This document shows, piece after piece, positions 45,439-58,145 of a DNA stretch of 64,000 nucleotides. The notes beneath the pieces are model-generated. The model was not told the DNA's origin. It was given only the letters and a program-made list of their open reading frames with translations, and did no database searches. How positions within the stretch are numbered: position 1 is the first letter of the stretch; every line of letters starts with the position of its first letter. The DNA comes from Pseudomonas entomophila (lineage in GTDB: Bacteria; Pseudomonadota; Gammaproteobacteria; Pseudomonadales; Pseudomonadaceae). The stretch is taken from contig NZ_JAAMQJ010000002.1 of NCBI RefSeq assembly GCF_013523125.1, positions 62,001 to 126,000 of the forward strand, in the 5' to 3' direction. A program made the translations under genes and the position numbers.

Positions 45439-46311
45439 ATGGCCGTCAAGAAACGGGGTCTCGGACGCGGGCTGGACGCGCTGCTCAGCGGTCCTTCGAT
45501 CAGCGCGCTCGAGGAGCAGGCTGTCAAGGTCGACCGCAAGGAGCTGCAACACCTGCCAGTCGACCTGATCCAGCGTGGCAAGTACCAGCCACGGCGGGAC
45601 ATGGATCCCCAGGCGCTGGAAGAGCTGGCGCATTCGATTCGCGCCCATGGCGTCATGCAGCCGATCGTGGTGCGTCCGATCGACGATGAACGCTACGAGA
45701 TCATCGCGGGCGAACGCCGCTGGCGAGCGACCCAGCAGGCCGGCCTGGACACGATTCCGGCCATGGTGCGCGTGCTGCCCGACGAAGCTGCCATCGCCAT
45801 GGCGCTGATCGAGAACATCCAGCGCGAGGACCTCAATCCGCTCGAGGAAGCCATGGCGCTGCAACGTCTGCAGCAGGAGTTCGAGCTGACGCAGCAGCAA
45901 GTCGCCGATGCCGTCGGCAAGTCGCGGGTGACCATCGCCAACCTGCTGCGCCTGATCAGCCTGCCGGAGGCCATCAAGACCATGCTCGCCCACGGCGATC
46001 TGGAAATGGGCCACGCCCGTGCGTTGCTCGGATTGGGCGAAGATCGGCAGGTCGAAGGGGCGCGACACGTTGTCGCACGGGGGCTGACCGTTCGTCAGAC
46101 CGAGGCGCTGGTGAGGCAGTGGCTGAGCGACAAGCCCGAGCCGGTGGAAGAGGCCAAACCCGACCCTGACATCAGTCGCCTGGAACAGCGACTGGCAGAG
46201 CGCCTGGGCTCGGCGGTGCAGATCAAGCATGGACAGAAAGGCAAAGGACAGCTGGTGATCCGCTACAACTCGCTGGACGAGTTGCAGGGCGTACTTGCAC
46301 ACATTCGCTGA
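45439..46311 (+). CDS. parB: chromosome partitioning protein ParB (Spo0J)
   Basis: A 290-residue parS-binding CTPase clamp. The N-terminal KRGLGRGLDALLSG has the ParA-contact box type. The CTP-binding region includes QPIVVRPIDDERYEIIAGERRWRA (with GERR, about residue 91). The helix-turn-helix is TQQQVADAVGKSRVTIANLLRL (about 153-174). The C-terminal dimer domain is present. It is 9 bp downstream of parA. Confidence 0.97.
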   Translation: MAVKKRGLGRGLDALLSGPSISALEEQAVKVDRKELQHLPVDLIQRGKYQPRRDMDPQALEELAHSIRAHGVMQPIVVRPIDDERYEIIAGERRWRATQQAGLDTIPAMVRVLPDEAAIAMALIENIQREDLNPLEEAMALQRLQQEFELTQQQVADAVGKSRVTIANLLRLISLPEAIKTMLAHGDLEMGHARALLGLGEDRQVEGARHVVARGLTVRQTEALVRQWLSDKPEPVEEAKPDPDISRLEQRLAERLGSAVQIKHGQKGKGQLVIRYNSLDELQGVLAHIR

Positions 46312-46356
46312 AACAATTCGCGAAAGACCACGCAGCCGGAAAAGACCACCCAAGAG

Positions 46357-46385
46357 TTGAATAGGGGGACATCCCCCCCTATACT
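46357..46385 (+). promoter_or_regulatory. atp operon promoter with palindrome in the spacer
   Basis: TTGAAT (46357-46362), a 17-bp spacer and TATACT (46380-46385) form a near-consensus sigma70 promoter 75 bases before atpI. The spacer is almost filled by ATAGGGGG and CCCCCTAT (46361-46382), an inverted repeat that reaches the -10 box, so a protein bound there would affect transcription of the whole operon. Confidence 0.82.
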
Positions 46386-46459
46386 CTGCGCGCATTTTGT
46401 CGGCACAAATTATGCCAAGTCGTCGTTGACTTGAAGGTCGACTCCGAGGAGCCGCAGCC

Positions 46460-47753
<1,294 letters not shown>

Positions 47754-47774
47754 GACCGCCTGGCGTGTCTGATC

Positions 47775-47802
47775 GCCTTCCTCGCTCGTCCGGGAGGAAG
47801 GC
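47775..47802 (+). other. intercistronic stem-loop between atpB and atpE
   Basis: GCCTTCCTC and GAGGAAGGC make a perfect 9-bp stem with a 10-base loop, 22 bases after atpB. It has no U-run. Together with the A/T-rich stretch and strong ribosome site ahead of atpE it may help set the higher level of subunit c. Confidence 0.55.
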
Positions 47803-47835
47803 TGGAAAAAGTCCGCAAGGGCCGCTGTACCTGAC

Positions 47836-48156
<321 letters not shown>

Positions 48157-48177
48157 TCACTCGTTTTCCACGAGTGA
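48157..48177 (+). other. intercistronic stem-loop between atpE and atpF
   Basis: TCACTCGT, TTTCC, ACGAGTGA form a perfect 8-bp stem right after the atpE stop. It has no U-run, so it more likely protects the atpE mRNA end or limits translation of the next gene than terminates. Confidence 0.5.
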
Positions 48178-48214
48178 CTGGCTGTGATGAACGAAGACCG
48201 AGCGAGGTGTTGGC

Positions 48215-48685
48215 GTGAATATTAATGCAACCCTGATTGGCCAATCCGTTGCTTTCCTGATTTTTGTCGTCTTCTGCATGAAGTACGTGTGGCCTCCGGT
48301 CATTGCGGCGCTGCAGGAGCGTCAAAAGAAGATTGCCGATGGTTTGGACGCTGCCAACCGCGCTGCTCGCGACCTGGAGCTGGCCCAAGAGAAAGTGGGT
48401 CAGCAACTGCGTGAAGCAAAAGCACAGGCGGCTGAAATCATTGAGCAAGCCAAGAAGCGCGCTGCTCAGCTTGTCGACGAAGCCCGTGAACAGGCTCGTG
48501 TCGAAGCTGACCGTGTGAAGGCCCAGGCTCAGGCCGAGATCGAACAGGAACTCAACAGCGTCAAAGACGCCCTGCGTGCCCAAGTGGGCAGCCTGGCCGT
48601 CGGCGGTGCTGAAAAGATCCTTGGCGCCACAATCGATCAAAACGCGCATGCGGAGCTGGTTAACAAACTGGCCGCTGAAATTTAA
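48215..48685 (+). CDS. atpF: ATP synthase F0 subunit b
   Basis: A 156-residue stator subunit. An N-terminal membrane helix ([23 protein letters not shown]) is followed by a long charged helix ([21 protein letters not shown] to the end) that dimerises. It starts at GTG 48215. It connects subunit a to the F1 delta subunit. Confidence 0.97.
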   Translation: MNINATLIGQSVAFLIFVVFCMKYVWPPVIAALQERQKKIADGLDAANRAARDLELAQEKVGQQLREAKAQAAEIIEQAKKRAAQLVDEAREQARVEADRVKAQAQAEIEQELNSVKDALRAQVGSLAVGGAEKILGATIDQNAHAELVNKLAAEI

Positions 48686-48697
48686 GCGAGGGCGATC

Positions 48698-49234
48698 ATG
48701 GCAGAACTGACCACGTTGGCCCGACCTTACGCTAAGGCTGCCTTCGAGCACGCCCAGGCCCATCAGCAACTGGCCAATTGGTCAGCCATGCTCGGCCTGG
48801 CTGCTGCGGTGTCGGAAGACGACACCATGCAGCGCCTGCTCAAGGCCCCGCGACTGACGAGCGTAGAAAAGGCCGCCACGTTCATTGACGTGTGCGGTGA
48901 CAAGTTTGATGCAGAGGCACGTAATTTCATTCACGTTGCCGCGGAAAACGACCGTCTCCTGCTGTTGCCGGAGATTGCCGAACTGTTCGAGCTGTACAAG
49001 GCCGAGCAGGAGCGATCCGTGGATGTGGACGTCATCAGTGCGTTTGCGTTGAACCAAGAACAGCAAGACAAACTCGCCAAGGTTCTCAGTGCACGGCTAG
49101 GCCAGGAAGTGCGCCTGCACGCGTCGGAGGATGCCAGCCTGATCGGTGGCGTCGTCATCCGCGCCGGCGACCTGGTAATCGATGGCTCGGTTCGCGGCAA
49201 GATCGCGAAACTGGCCGAAGCATTGAAATCTTGA
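48698..49234 (+). CDS. atpH: ATP synthase F1 subunit delta
   Basis: A 178-residue stator protein. The N-terminal helical domain begins [21 protein letters not shown], with the C-terminal [27 protein letters not shown] typical of AtpH. It links the F1 head to the b dimer. It is between atpF and atpA, as in other Proteobacteria. Confidence 0.97.
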   Translation: MAELTTLARPYAKAAFEHAQAHQQLANWSAMLGLAAAVSEDDTMQRLLKAPRLTSVEKAATFIDVCGDKFDAEARNFIHVAAENDRLLLLPEIAELFELYKAEQERSVDVDVISAFALNQEQQDKLAKVLSARLGQEVRLHASEDASLIGGVVIRAGDLVIDGSVRGKIAKLAEALKS

Positions 49235-49255
49235 GTTTGAAGGGGCAGCAGAGCA

Positions 49256-50800
49256 ATGCAGCAACTCAATCCTTCCGAAATTAGTGAAATCATCAAGGGC
49301 CGCATCGAGAAACTCGATGTGAGCTCCCAAGCCCGTAACGAAGGTACCGTCGTCAGCGTTTCCGACGGTATCGTGCGGATCCACGGTCTGGCCGACGTCA
49401 TGTACGGCGAAATGATCGAGTTCCCGGGCGGCGTGTACGGTATGGCCCTGAACCTGGAGCAAGACTCCGTGGGTGCGGTCGTACTGGGCGCGTACACCAC
49501 CCTCGCCGAGGGCATGAGCGCCAAGTGCACCGGTCGCATCCTGGAAGTTCCGGTCGGTAAGGAACTGCTGGGTCGCGTCGTCGATGCCCTGGGCAACCCG
49601 ATCGATGGCAAAGGTCCGCTGAACAACACCGAGACCGACGCCGTCGAGAAAGTCGCGCCTGGCGTGATCTGGCGTAAGTCGGTCGACCAGCCGGTGCAGA
49701 CCGGCTACAAAGCCGTCGATGCCATGATCCCGGTCGGCCGTGGTCAGCGTGAGCTGATCATCGGTGACCGTCAGATCGGCAAGACCGCGATGGCGGTCGA
49801 CGCCATCATCAACCAGCGTGACAGCGGCATCTTCTGCGTCTACGTGGCCGTCGGCCAGAAGCAGTCGACCATCGCCAACGTCGTCCGCAAGCTGGAAGAA
49901 AACGGCGCCCTGGCCAACACCATCATCGTGGCCGCCAGTGCATCCGAATCCGCCGCGCTGCAGTTCCTGGCACCTTACGCCGGCTGCACCATGGGCGAGT
50001 TCTTCCGTGACCGCGGTGAAGACGCGCTGATCGTCTACGATGACCTGTCCAAGCAGGCCGTGGCCTACCGTCAGATCTCCCTGCTGCTGCGCCGTCCACC
50101 AGGACGCGAGGCTTACCCAGGTGACGTGTTCTATCTCCACTCCCGTCTGCTGGAGCGTGCATCGCGCGTTTCCGAAGAGTACGTCGAGAAGTTCACCAAC
50201 GGTGCCGTGACCGGCAAGACCGGCTCGCTGACCGCGCTGCCGATCATCGAAACCCAGGCTGGCGACGTTTCCGCGTTCGTTCCGACCAACGTGATCTCGA
50301 TCACCGACGGTCAGATCTTCCTGGAATCGGCCATGTTCAACTCGGGCATCCGCCCTGCAGTGAACGCCGGTGTGTCGGTCTCCCGTGTCGGTGGTGCCGC
50401 TCAGACCAAGATCATCAAGAAGCTGTCCGGTGGTATTCGTACCGCGCTGGCCCAGTACCGTGAATTGGCGGCCTTCGCCCAGTTCGCCTCGGACCTGGAC
50501 GAAGCGACCCGCAAGCAGCTGGAGCATGGTCAGCGCGTCACCGAGCTGATGAAGCAGAAGCAGTACGCGCCGATGTCCATCGCGGACATGGCTCTGTCGC
50601 TGTACGCCGCTGAGCGTGGCTTCCTGACCGACGTCGAAATCGCCAAGATCGGTAGCTTCGAACAAGCGCTGATCGCCTACTTCAACCGCGATCACGCCGA
50701 CCTCATGGCCAAGATCAACGTGAAAGGTGACTTCAACGACGAAATCGACGCTGGCATGAAAGCCGGTATCGAGAAGTTCAAGGCCACCCAGACCTGGTAA
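49256..50800 (+). CDS. atpA: ATP synthase F1 subunit alpha
   Basis: A 514-residue non-catalytic nucleotide-binding subunit. The P-loop is [13 protein letters not shown] (about residue 170) and the arginine-finger region is in ...[13 protein letters not shown]. The start [20 protein letters not shown] is normal. It is followed by a GC hairpin before atpG. Confidence 0.98.
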   Translation: MQQLNPSEISEIIKGRIEKLDVSSQARNEGTVVSVSDGIVRIHGLADVMYGEMIEFPGGVYGMALNLEQDSVGAVVLGAYTTLAEGMSAKCTGRILEVPVGKELLGRVVDALGNPIDGKGPLNNTETDAVEKVAPGVIWRKSVDQPVQTGYKAVDAMIPVGRGQRELIIGDRQIGKTAMAVDAIINQRDSGIFCVYVAVGQKQSTIANVVRKLEENGALANTIIVAASASESAALQFLAPYAGCTMGEFFRDRGEDALIVYDDLSKQAVAYRQISLLLRRPPGREAYPGDVFYLHSRLLERASRVSEEYVEKFTNGAVTGKTGSLTALPIIETQAGDVSAFVPTNVISITDGQIFLESAMFNSGIRPAVNAGVSVSRVGGAAQTKIIKKLSGGIRTALAQYRELAAFAQFASDLDEATRKQLEHGQRVTELMKQKQYAPMSIADMALSLYAAERGFLTDVEIAKIGSFEQALIAYFNRDHADLMAKINVKGDFNDEIDAGMKAGIEKFKATQTW

Positions 50801-50807
50801 GCCGCAG

Positions 50808-50828
50808 CGGGGGCCATGCCCCCGCTTG
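50808..50828 (+). other. intercistronic GC-rich stem-loop between atpA and atpG
   Basis: AGCGGGGGC, CAT, GCCCCCGCT form a perfect 9-bp stem that starts 8 bases after the atpA stop. It lacks a U-run. It may act as an RNase barrier that gives alpha a longer-lived message than gamma, fitting their 3:1 ratio; this is inference. Confidence 0.55.
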
Positions 50829-50847
50829 CTAACCTGATAGGTGATAC

Positions 50848-51708
50848 ATGGCAGGCGCAAAAGAGATTCGCAGTAAGATTGCGAGCATCAAAAGCACGCA
50901 AAAAATTACCAGCGCCATGGAGAAAGTGGCGGTCAGCAAAATGCGCAAGGCACAACTGCGCATGGCTGCCAGCCGCCCTTACGCGGAGCGTATCCGCCAG
51001 GTGATCGGTCATCTGGCCAACGCCAACCCGGAATACCGCCACCCTTTCATGATCGAGCGTGAAGTCAAGCGCGTCGGTTATGTCGTGGTGAGCAGTGACC
51101 GTGGTCTGTGCGGTGGCTTGAACACCAACCTGTTCAAGGCCCTGGTCAAGGACATGAACGCCAACCGCGGACAGGGCGTCGACATCGACCTGTGCGTGAT
51201 CGGTAGCAAAGGTGCGACGTTCTTCCGCAGCTTTGGCGGCAACGTGGTAGCGGCGATCAGCCACCTGGGCGAAGAGCCGTCGATCAACGATCTGATCGGC
51301 AGCGTCAAGGTCATGCTGGACGCTTACCTCGAAGGCCGTATCGATCGCCTCTCCGTGGTGTCGAACAAGTTCATCAACACCATGACTCAACAACCGACGG
51401 TCGAGCAACTGGTACCGTTGGAGGCAACCCCGGATCAAGAACTCAAGCACCACTGGGATTACCTGTACGAACCCGACGCCAAGGAGCTGCTGGACGGCTT
51501 GATGGTGCGTTACGTGGAGTCGCAGGTGTACCAGGCGGTGGTCGAGAACAATGCGGCCGAACAGGCTGCCCGGATGATCGCCATGAAGAACGCCACAGAC
51601 AACGCCGGTGACCTGATCAGCGACCTCCAGCTGATCTACAACAAGGCGCGTCAGGCTGCGATCACCCAGGAGATCTCGGAAATCGTCGGCGGCGCTGCCG
51701 CGGTTTAA
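50848..51708 (+). CDS. atpG: ATP synthase F1 subunit gamma
   Basis: A 286-residue central shaft protein. The N-terminus [35 protein letters not shown] and the C-terminus [21 protein letters not shown] are the two long helices of the coiled coil. It turns within the alpha3-beta3 ring. Confidence 0.98.
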   Translation: MAGAKEIRSKIASIKSTQKITSAMEKVAVSKMRKAQLRMAASRPYAERIRQVIGHLANANPEYRHPFMIEREVKRVGYVVVSSDRGLCGGLNTNLFKALVKDMNANRGQGVDIDLCVIGSKGATFFRSFGGNVVAAISHLGEEPSINDLIGSVKVMLDAYLEGRIDRLSVVSNKFINTMTQQPTVEQLVPLEATPDQELKHHWDYLYEPDAKELLDGLMVRYVESQVYQAVVENNAAEQAARMIAMKNATDNAGDLISDLQLIYNKARQAAITQEISEIVGGAAAV

Positions 51709-53112
<1,404 letters not shown>

Positions 53113-53117
53113 TCCCG

Positions 53118-53135
53118 GCGCCCCGAAAGGGGCGC
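53118..53135 (+). other. intercistronic stem-loop between atpD and atpC
   Basis: GCGCCCC, GAAA, GGGGCGC form a perfect 7-bp stem with a GNRA-type loop, six bases after the atpD stop. There is no U-run. Like the hairpin after atpA, it may protect the mRNA of a subunit needed in three copies. Confidence 0.55.
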
Positions 53136-53156
53136 TAATCAGGTTGAGGCAAGCAG

Positions 53157-53582
53157 ATGGCTATGACAGTCCATTGCGATATCGTCAGCGCGGAAGGGGA
53201 AATTTTCTCCGGTCTGGTCGAGATGGTGATTGCGCACGGCAACCTGGGTGATCTCGGTATCGCTCCAGGCCACGCCCCGCTGATCACGAATCTCAAGCCG
53301 GGTCCGATCACGTTGACCAAGCAGGGTGGCGAGCGCGAGGTGTTCTACATCTCCGGTGGCTTCCTCGAAGTGCAGCCGAACATGGTCAAGGTGCTTGCCG
53401 ATACCGTGCAACGTGCTGCAGACCTGGACGAGGCATCGGCTCAGGAAGCGGTCAAAGCTGCCGAGCAGGCTTTGAACGAAAAAGGCGCGGACTTCGATTA
53501 CGGCGCCGCCGCCGCACGTCTGGCCGAGGCCGCAGCCCAGCTGCGTACCGTCCAGCAGATCCGCAAGAAGTTCGGTGGTTGA
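53157..53582 (+). CDS. atpC: ATP synthase F1 subunit epsilon
   Basis: A 141-residue protein that couples the rotor to the c-ring and inhibits hydrolysis. The N-terminal beta barrel is [37 protein letters not shown]; the C-terminal helix pair ([20 protein letters not shown]) follows. It is the last gene of the operon, followed by a terminator. Confidence 0.97.
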   Translation: MAMTVHCDIVSAEGEIFSGLVEMVIAHGNLGDLGIAPGHAPLITNLKPGPITLTKQGGEREVFYISGGFLEVQPNMVKVLADTVQRAADLDEASAQEAVKAAEQALNEKGADFDYGAAAARLAEAAAQLRTVQQIRKKFGG

Positions 53583-53610
53583 GACCGCCTGCTGCTTATG
53601 GATTGAGAAC

Positions 53611-53636
53611 AAGGGTAGCCATCGGCTACCCTTTTT
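53611..53636 (+). terminator. rho-independent terminator of the atp operon
   Basis: AAGGGTAGCC, ATC, GGCTACCCTT plus T-run make a 10-bp stem with a tight loop, 29 bases after atpC and 59 bases before glmU. It ends the atp transcript. Confidence 0.9.
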
Positions 53637-53694
53637 CTTTTCCCGTCATTTCATACCCGGTCACTGCTGACCGCCCAGGATTGGTAGCCAGTCA

Positions 53695-55062
53695 ATGTCA
53701 CTCGATATCGTAATTCTCGCCGCAGGCCAGGGCACCCGCATGCGCTCGGCCCTGCCGAAGGTGCTCCACCCAGTGGCCGGCAACTCCATGCTCGGGCATG
53801 TTATCCACAGCGCGCGTCAGCTCAAGCCACAAGGTATCCATGTGGTGATCGGCCATGGCGCCGAGCAGGTGCGTGAGCGACTGGCCGCCGATGACCTGAA
53901 CTTCGTGTTGCAGGACCAGCAGCTGGGTACCGGGCATGCCGTCGCTCAGGCCGTGCCTGCCGTGACCGCCGATTCCGTCCTGATCCTTTATGGCGATGTT
54001 CCGCTCATCGAGGTGCAGACCATCGAGCGGCTGCTTGCCACGGTCAATGAACGTCAGTTGGGCCTGTTGACCGTCACCTTGCAAGACCCGACCGGCTACG
54101 GCCGTATCGTGCGCGACGCTGCCGGCCAGGTCACCGCGATCGTCGAACAGAAAGATGCCAGCGAGGCTCAGCGGGCGATCAAGGAAGGCAACACCGGCAT
54201 TCTCGCAGTGCCGGCCAATCGCCTGGCCGAGTGGCTGGGGCGTCTGTCCAACGACAACGCACAAGGCGAGTACTACCTCACCGACGTGATCGCCATGGCC
54301 GTCGCCGATGGTCTGGTGGTCGCTACCGAGCAGCCTCTGGATGCCATGGAAGTCCAAGGCGCCAATGATCGCCGGCAGTTGGCCGAGCTGGAGCGTCACT
54401 ACCAGCTGCGCGAGGCGCGTCGTCTGATGGCCCAGGGTGTGACGTTGCGCGATCCGGCAAGGCTCGACGTGCGCGGTGAGGTCACCGTCGGCCGTGATGT
54501 GCTGATCGACGTGAACGTGATCCTCGAAGGCAAGGTGGTGCTGGAGGAGGGCGCGCAGATCGGGCCGAACTGCGTCATCAAGGACAGCACCGTAGGCCGA
54601 AATGCCGTGGTCAAGGCGAACAGCCACCTCGACGGTGCCATCCTTGGCGAAGCCAGCGATGTCGGTCCGTTCGCGCGGTTGCGTCCAGGCAGTGTTCTGA
54701 GTGCCCGAGCCCATGTGGGTAACTTCGTCGAACTGAAGAACGCGCACCTGGGCGAAGGCGCCAAGGCCGGTCACCTGACCTACCTGGGTGATGCCCAGGT
54801 CGGCGCGCGTAGCAACATCGGCGCTGGCACCATCACCTGCAACTACGACGGTGCCAACAAGCACCAGACGGTTCTGGGTGAAGACGTGTTCATTGGTTCG
54901 AACAATGCCTTGGTCGCGCCTGTGGATATCCAGGCCGGTGCGACCACGGCGGCAGGATCCACCATCACCCAGGGCGTGGCCCCAGGTGAATTGGCCGTGG
55001 CGCGTGCCCGTCAGCGCAACATCGAAGGCTGGGCGCGCCCCAAGAAACAGCCCAAGACCTGA
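53695..55062 (+). CDS. glmU: bifunctional GlcNAc-1-P uridyltransferase / GlcN-1-P acetyltransferase
   Basis: A 455-residue enzyme that makes UDP-GlcNAc. The N-terminal pyrophosphorylase has [20 protein letters not shown] (residues 8-27). The C-terminal left-handed beta-helix of hexapeptide repeats ([27 protein letters not shown]) has the acetyltransferase motif [13 protein letters not shown] (about 380). A perfect DnaA-box 9-mer lies at 53801-53809, near the 5' end. Confidence 0.98.
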   Translation: MSLDIVILAAGQGTRMRSALPKVLHPVAGNSMLGHVIHSARQLKPQGIHVVIGHGAEQVRERLAADDLNFVLQDQQLGTGHAVAQAVPAVTADSVLILYGDVPLIEVQTIERLLATVNERQLGLLTVTLQDPTGYGRIVRDAAGQVTAIVEQKDASEAQRAIKEGNTGILAVPANRLAEWLGRLSNDNAQGEYYLTDVIAMAVADGLVVATEQPLDAMEVQGANDRRQLAELERHYQLREARRLMAQGVTLRDPARLDVRGEVTVGRDVLIDVNVILEGKVVLEEGAQIGPNCVIKDSTVGRNAVVKANSHLDGAILGEASDVGPFARLRPGSVLSARAHVGNFVELKNAHLGEGAKAGHLTYLGDAQVGARSNIGAGTITCNYDGANKHQTVLGEDVFIGSNNALVAPVDIQAGATTAAGSTITQGVAPGELAVARARQRNIEGWARPKKQPKT

Positions 55063-55079
55063 TTTATCCACAGCGCATG

Positions 55080-55104
55080 GGTGCCGGAGTCATTTTCCGG
55101 CACC
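55080..55104 (+). terminator. hairpin after glmU
   Basis: GGTGCCGG and CCGGCACC form an 8-bp stem with a 9-base loop rich in T, 17 bases after glmU and just behind a perfect DnaA box (55064-55072). The T-run after the stem is short (TTG), so termination may be partial. Confidence 0.6.
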
Positions 55105-55276
55105 TTGCGTATCCGCCCGTATTCATCCTCTGCCTATCCGTCCTCCTTTTTATCCCCCTTGTGGAAAAGTCTGCTACAGACTCGTGCCGCCCTTCTTTTG
55201 TCATTCTCCCTTGACGCCTTCGCCGATTTCCGCTTTGATTGCACCACTTATCTTTCGAATCGAAACTTAAAGCATC

Positions 55277-56044
55277 ATGTCGAAACGTAATACCCCCCAG
55301 CGTCGCCACAACATTCTTGCCATGCTCAACGAGCTGGGCGAGGTGAGTGTGGATACCCTGGCCAAGCGCTTCGAAACCTCGGAGGTCACCATCCGCAAGG
55401 ACCTGGCCGCCCTCGAAGCCAACGGCCTGCTGCTGCGCCGTTACGGGGGTGCGATCACCATGCCTCAGGAATTGCTGGCCGATGTCGTGCAGCCGGTCTC
55501 GCTCTACAAACAAGCCATCGCCCGCGCTGCGGTCAAACGTATCCGTGAACACGCACGGATCATCATCGACAGCGGCAGCACCACCGCCTCGATGATCCCC
55601 GAACTGGGCCGCCAGCCCGGCCTGGTGGTCATGACCAATTCCCTGACCGTCGCCCAGGCCATCAGCGACCTCGAGCATGAGCCTGTGCTGTTGATGACCG
55701 GCGGTACCTGGGACCCGCACTCCGAATCCTTCCAAGGCCAGGTCGCCGAGCAGGTGCTGCGCTCCTACGATTTCGACCAGTTGTTCATCGGCGCCGACGG
55801 GATCGACCTGACCCGTGGCACCACCACCTTCAACGAATTGCTTGGTCTGAGTCGCGTCATGGCCGATGTGGCCCGCGAGGTGATCGTGATGGTCGAGTCC
55901 GACAAGGTCGGACGCAAGATTCCCAACCTCGAGCTGCCCTGGGACCGTGTCACCACCCTGATCACCGATGACCGCCTGCCGCTCGAGGCACGCGAACAAA
56001 TTCAAGCCCACGGCGTAAACCTGATCTGCGCCGCTCTCAGCTAG
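55277..56044 (+). CDS. glmR: DeoR family regulator of glmS
   Basis: A 255-residue DeoR-type regulator. The winged helix is RRHNILAMLNELGEVSVDTLAKRFETSEVTIRKDLAALEANG (in parts, about 9-50), and the sugar-phosphate-sensing domain has IIIDSGSTTASMIPEL and DQLFIGADGIDL. It lies 12 bp upstream of glmS. In P. aeruginosa the equivalent gene (GlmR) controls amino-sugar metabolism; an effector such as a hexosamine phosphate is inferred. Confidence 0.88.
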   Translation: MSKRNTPQRRHNILAMLNELGEVSVDTLAKRFETSEVTIRKDLAALEANGLLLRRYGGAITMPQELLADVVQPVSLYKQAIARAAVKRIREHARIIIDSGSTTASMIPELGRQPGLVVMTNSLTVAQAISDLEHEPVLLMTGGTWDPHSESFQGQVAEQVLRSYDFDQLFIGADGIDLTRGTTTFNELLGLSRVMADVAREVIVMVESDKVGRKIPNLELPWDRVTTLITDDRLPLEAREQIQAHGVNLICAALS

Positions 56045-56056
56045 GAGCCCCCTGCC

Positions 56057-57892
56057 ATGTGTGGAATCGTCGGAGCCATCGCCGAACGTAACATCACCTC
56101 CATCCTGATCGAAGGCCTCAAGCGCCTGGAATACCGCGGCTACGACAGCGCCGGTCTGGCGATCCTGACCAAGCAGGAACAACTGGAGCGCCGCCGCCGG
56201 ATCGGCAAGGTCAGCGAACTGGAGTCCGCCCTGGCGGCTGACCCGCTGGCCGGTCAGCTGGGCATCGCCCACACGCGCTGGGCGACGCACGGTGCGCCGA
56301 GCGAAGACAATGCCCACCCGCACTTCTCCGGCCAGGAGCTGGCGGTGGTGCACAACGGCATCATCGAGAACCACGAAGCCCTGCGCGAAGAGCTCAAGGG
56401 CCTGGGCTATTTCTTCAGCTCGCAGACCGACACCGAAGTGATCGTTCACCTCATCCACCACCTGCTCAAGCGCCTGCCGGACCTGGGCGATGCGCTGAAG
56501 GCCGCCGTCCAGCGCCTGCACGGTGCCTATGGCCTGGCCGTGATCAGCGTCAGCCAGCCGGACCGTCTGCTGGCAGCCCGCAGCGGCAGCCCGCTGGTGA
56601 TCGGCCTGGGCCATGGTGAAAACTTCCTGGCCTCCGACCAGCTGGCCTTGCGCCAGGTCACCGACCGCTTCATGTACCTGGAGGAGGGTGACATCGCCGA
56701 GATCCGCCGCGACCGCGTGACCGTCTGGGACCAGGCGGGCGTCCCGGTGCAGCGTGAAACCGTGCAGTACCACGAAGGCGCCGAAGCCGCCGACAAGGGC
56801 AGCTTCCGTCATTTCATGCTCAAGGAGATCCACGAGCAGCCGACCGTCGTGCAGCGCACCCTCGAAGGGCGTCTGGGCAAGGATCACGTACTGGTTCAGG
56901 CCTTCGGCCCGCAGGCGGCCGACCTGTTCGCCCAGGTGCGCAACGTGCAGATCGTCGCCTGCGGCACCAGCTACCACGCCGGCATGGTCGCCCGTTACTG
57001 GCTCGAAAGCCTGGCCGGCATTCCCTGCCAGGTAGAAGTGGCCAGCGAGTTCCGCTACCGCAAGGTCGTGGTCCAGCCCGACACCCTGTTCGTGTCGATT
57101 TCCCAGTCCGGTGAGACCGCCGACACCCTGGCGGCACTGCGCAATGCCAAGGCCCTGGGCTTCCTTGGTAGCCTGGCGATCTGCAACGTCGGCATCAGCT
57201 CACTGGTGCGCGAATCCGACCTGACCCTGCTGACCCTGGCGGGCCCTGAGATCGGCGTGGCCTCAACCAAGGCCTTCACCACCCAGCTGGTGTCGCTGAT
57301 GCTGCTGACCCTGGCCCTGGGCCAGGTGCGCGACACCCTCGCGCCTGGCGTGGAGGCCGAACTGGTCGACGAGCTGCGTCGCCTGCCGGCCCGCCTGGGC
57401 GAAGCCCTGGCCATGGACGGTGTGGTGGAAAAGACCGCCGAGCTGTTCGCCGACAAGCACCACACCCTCTTCCTGGGCCGTGGCGCCCAGTTCCCGGTGG
57501 CCATGGAAGGCGCGCTCAAGCTCAAGGAGATCTCCTACATCCACGCCGAAGCCTACCCGGCCGGCGAGCTCAAACACGGCCCGCTGGCGCTGGTCGACGC
57601 CGACATGCCCGTGGTCACCGTGGCGCCGAACAACGAACTGCTCGAGAAGCTCAAGTCGAACCTGCAGGAAGTGCGCGCGCGCGGTGGCGAGTTGGTGGTG
57701 TTCGCCGACAAGCAGGCCGGCCTGAGCAACGAGGAGGGGACGCATGTGATCGAGCTGCCGCACATCGTCGATGCGCTGGCGCCGATTCTGTACACGATCC
57801 CGTTGCAGTTGCTGTCGTACTACGTGGCGGTGCTGAAGGGCACGGACGTGGACCAGCCGCGGAATCTGGCGAAGTCGGTGACGGTGGAGTAA
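56057..57892 (+). CDS. glmS: glutamine-fructose-6-phosphate aminotransferase
   Basis: A 611-residue enzyme that makes glucosamine-6-phosphate. The catalytic Cys2 is in [12 protein letters not shown], with [18 protein letters not shown] in the glutaminase domain (about 73-90). The two SIS domains follow ([36 protein letters not shown]). It ends NLAKSVTVE, whose codons form the Tn7 target. A transposon is inserted 24 bp downstream. Confidence 0.99.
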   Translation: MCGIVGAIAERNITSILIEGLKRLEYRGYDSAGLAILTKQEQLERRRRIGKVSELESALAADPLAGQLGIAHTRWATHGAPSEDNAHPHFSGQELAVVHNGIIENHEALREELKGLGYFFSSQTDTEVIVHLIHHLLKRLPDLGDALKAAVQRLHGAYGLAVISVSQPDRLLAARSGSPLVIGLGHGENFLASDQLALRQVTDRFMYLEEGDIAEIRRDRVTVWDQAGVPVQRETVQYHEGAEAADKGSFRHFMLKEIHEQPTVVQRTLEGRLGKDHVLVQAFGPQAADLFAQVRNVQIVACGTSYHAGMVARYWLESLAGIPCQVEVASEFRYRKVVVQPDTLFVSISQSGETADTLAALRNAKALGFLGSLAICNVGISSLVRESDLTLLTLAGPEIGVASTKAFTTQLVSLMLLTLALGQVRDTLAPGVEAELVDELRRLPARLGEALAMDGVVEKTAELFADKHHTLFLGRGAQFPVAMEGALKLKEISYIHAEAYPAGELKHGPLALVDADMPVVTVAPNNELLEKLKSNLQEVRARGGELVVFADKQAGLSNEEGTHVIELPHIVDALAPILYTIPLQLLSYYVAVLKGTDVDQPRNLAKSVTVE

Positions 57893-57916
57893 CGGAACGT
57901 CGCTGGTACCCAAAGG
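57856..57916 (+). other. attTn7: attTn7 target site: glmS 3' end and insertion point
   Basis: The last codons of glmS (encoding NLAKSVTVE) are the sequence read by TnsD in Tn7. The transposon terminus TGT begins at 57917, 24 bp after the stop, the distance expected for Tn7-type insertion. The five bases before it, AAAGG (57912-57916), would be one copy of the 5-bp target duplication; the other copy lies outside the window. Confidence 0.85.
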
Positions 57917-57927
57917 TGTTTTTGATT

Positions 57928-57984
57928 AATAAAGGTTGTCACAAAACAATAAAGGTTGTCACAACGTAATAAAGGTTGTCACAA
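57928..57984 (+). repeat. three tandem TnsB-binding-type repeats in the transposon end
   Basis: AATAAAGGTTGTCACAA occurs three times without change (57928-57944, 57948-57964, 57968-57984) at an exact 20-bp period, starting 11 bases inside the terminal TGT. Overlapping TnsB sites of about 22 bp are typical of the right end of Tn7. A fourth, inverted and imperfect copy (GTGACAATCCT) may lie at 58034-58044. Confidence 0.9.
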
Positions 57985-58145
57985 GGCTGGCCCCGACCGC
58001 ACATCAGGCCGGAGCCAGGCCTTGGAGATTTGGGTGACAATCCTCTACGCACCGCTGTGACTGTTGTCCTGGCTGAGCCCGCTCGCTGGCATGTCCTCTT
58101 TACACGACACACCAGCCTCGTTCCGTTCGAGTGGGTCGCCCAATC

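Noticed and set aside
49097..50860. 587-residue ORF antisense to atpA
   Set aside because: Shadow of atpA and the end of atpH, with no recognisable domain.
55064..56977. 637-residue ORF antisense to glmR and glmS
   Set aside because: It overlaps two clear genes. Its composition is that of an antisense frame.
57928..57984. Short CRISPR array
   Set aside because: There are three repeats of 17 bp with 3-bp gaps. The spacing is far too short for CRISPR spacers and fits a transposase-binding array at a transposon end.
58034..58044. Fourth TnsB site (GTGACAATCCT, inverted)
   Set aside because: It matches only the core of the repeat with one added base, and it is in the opposite orientation. It is noted in the repeat entry but not counted.
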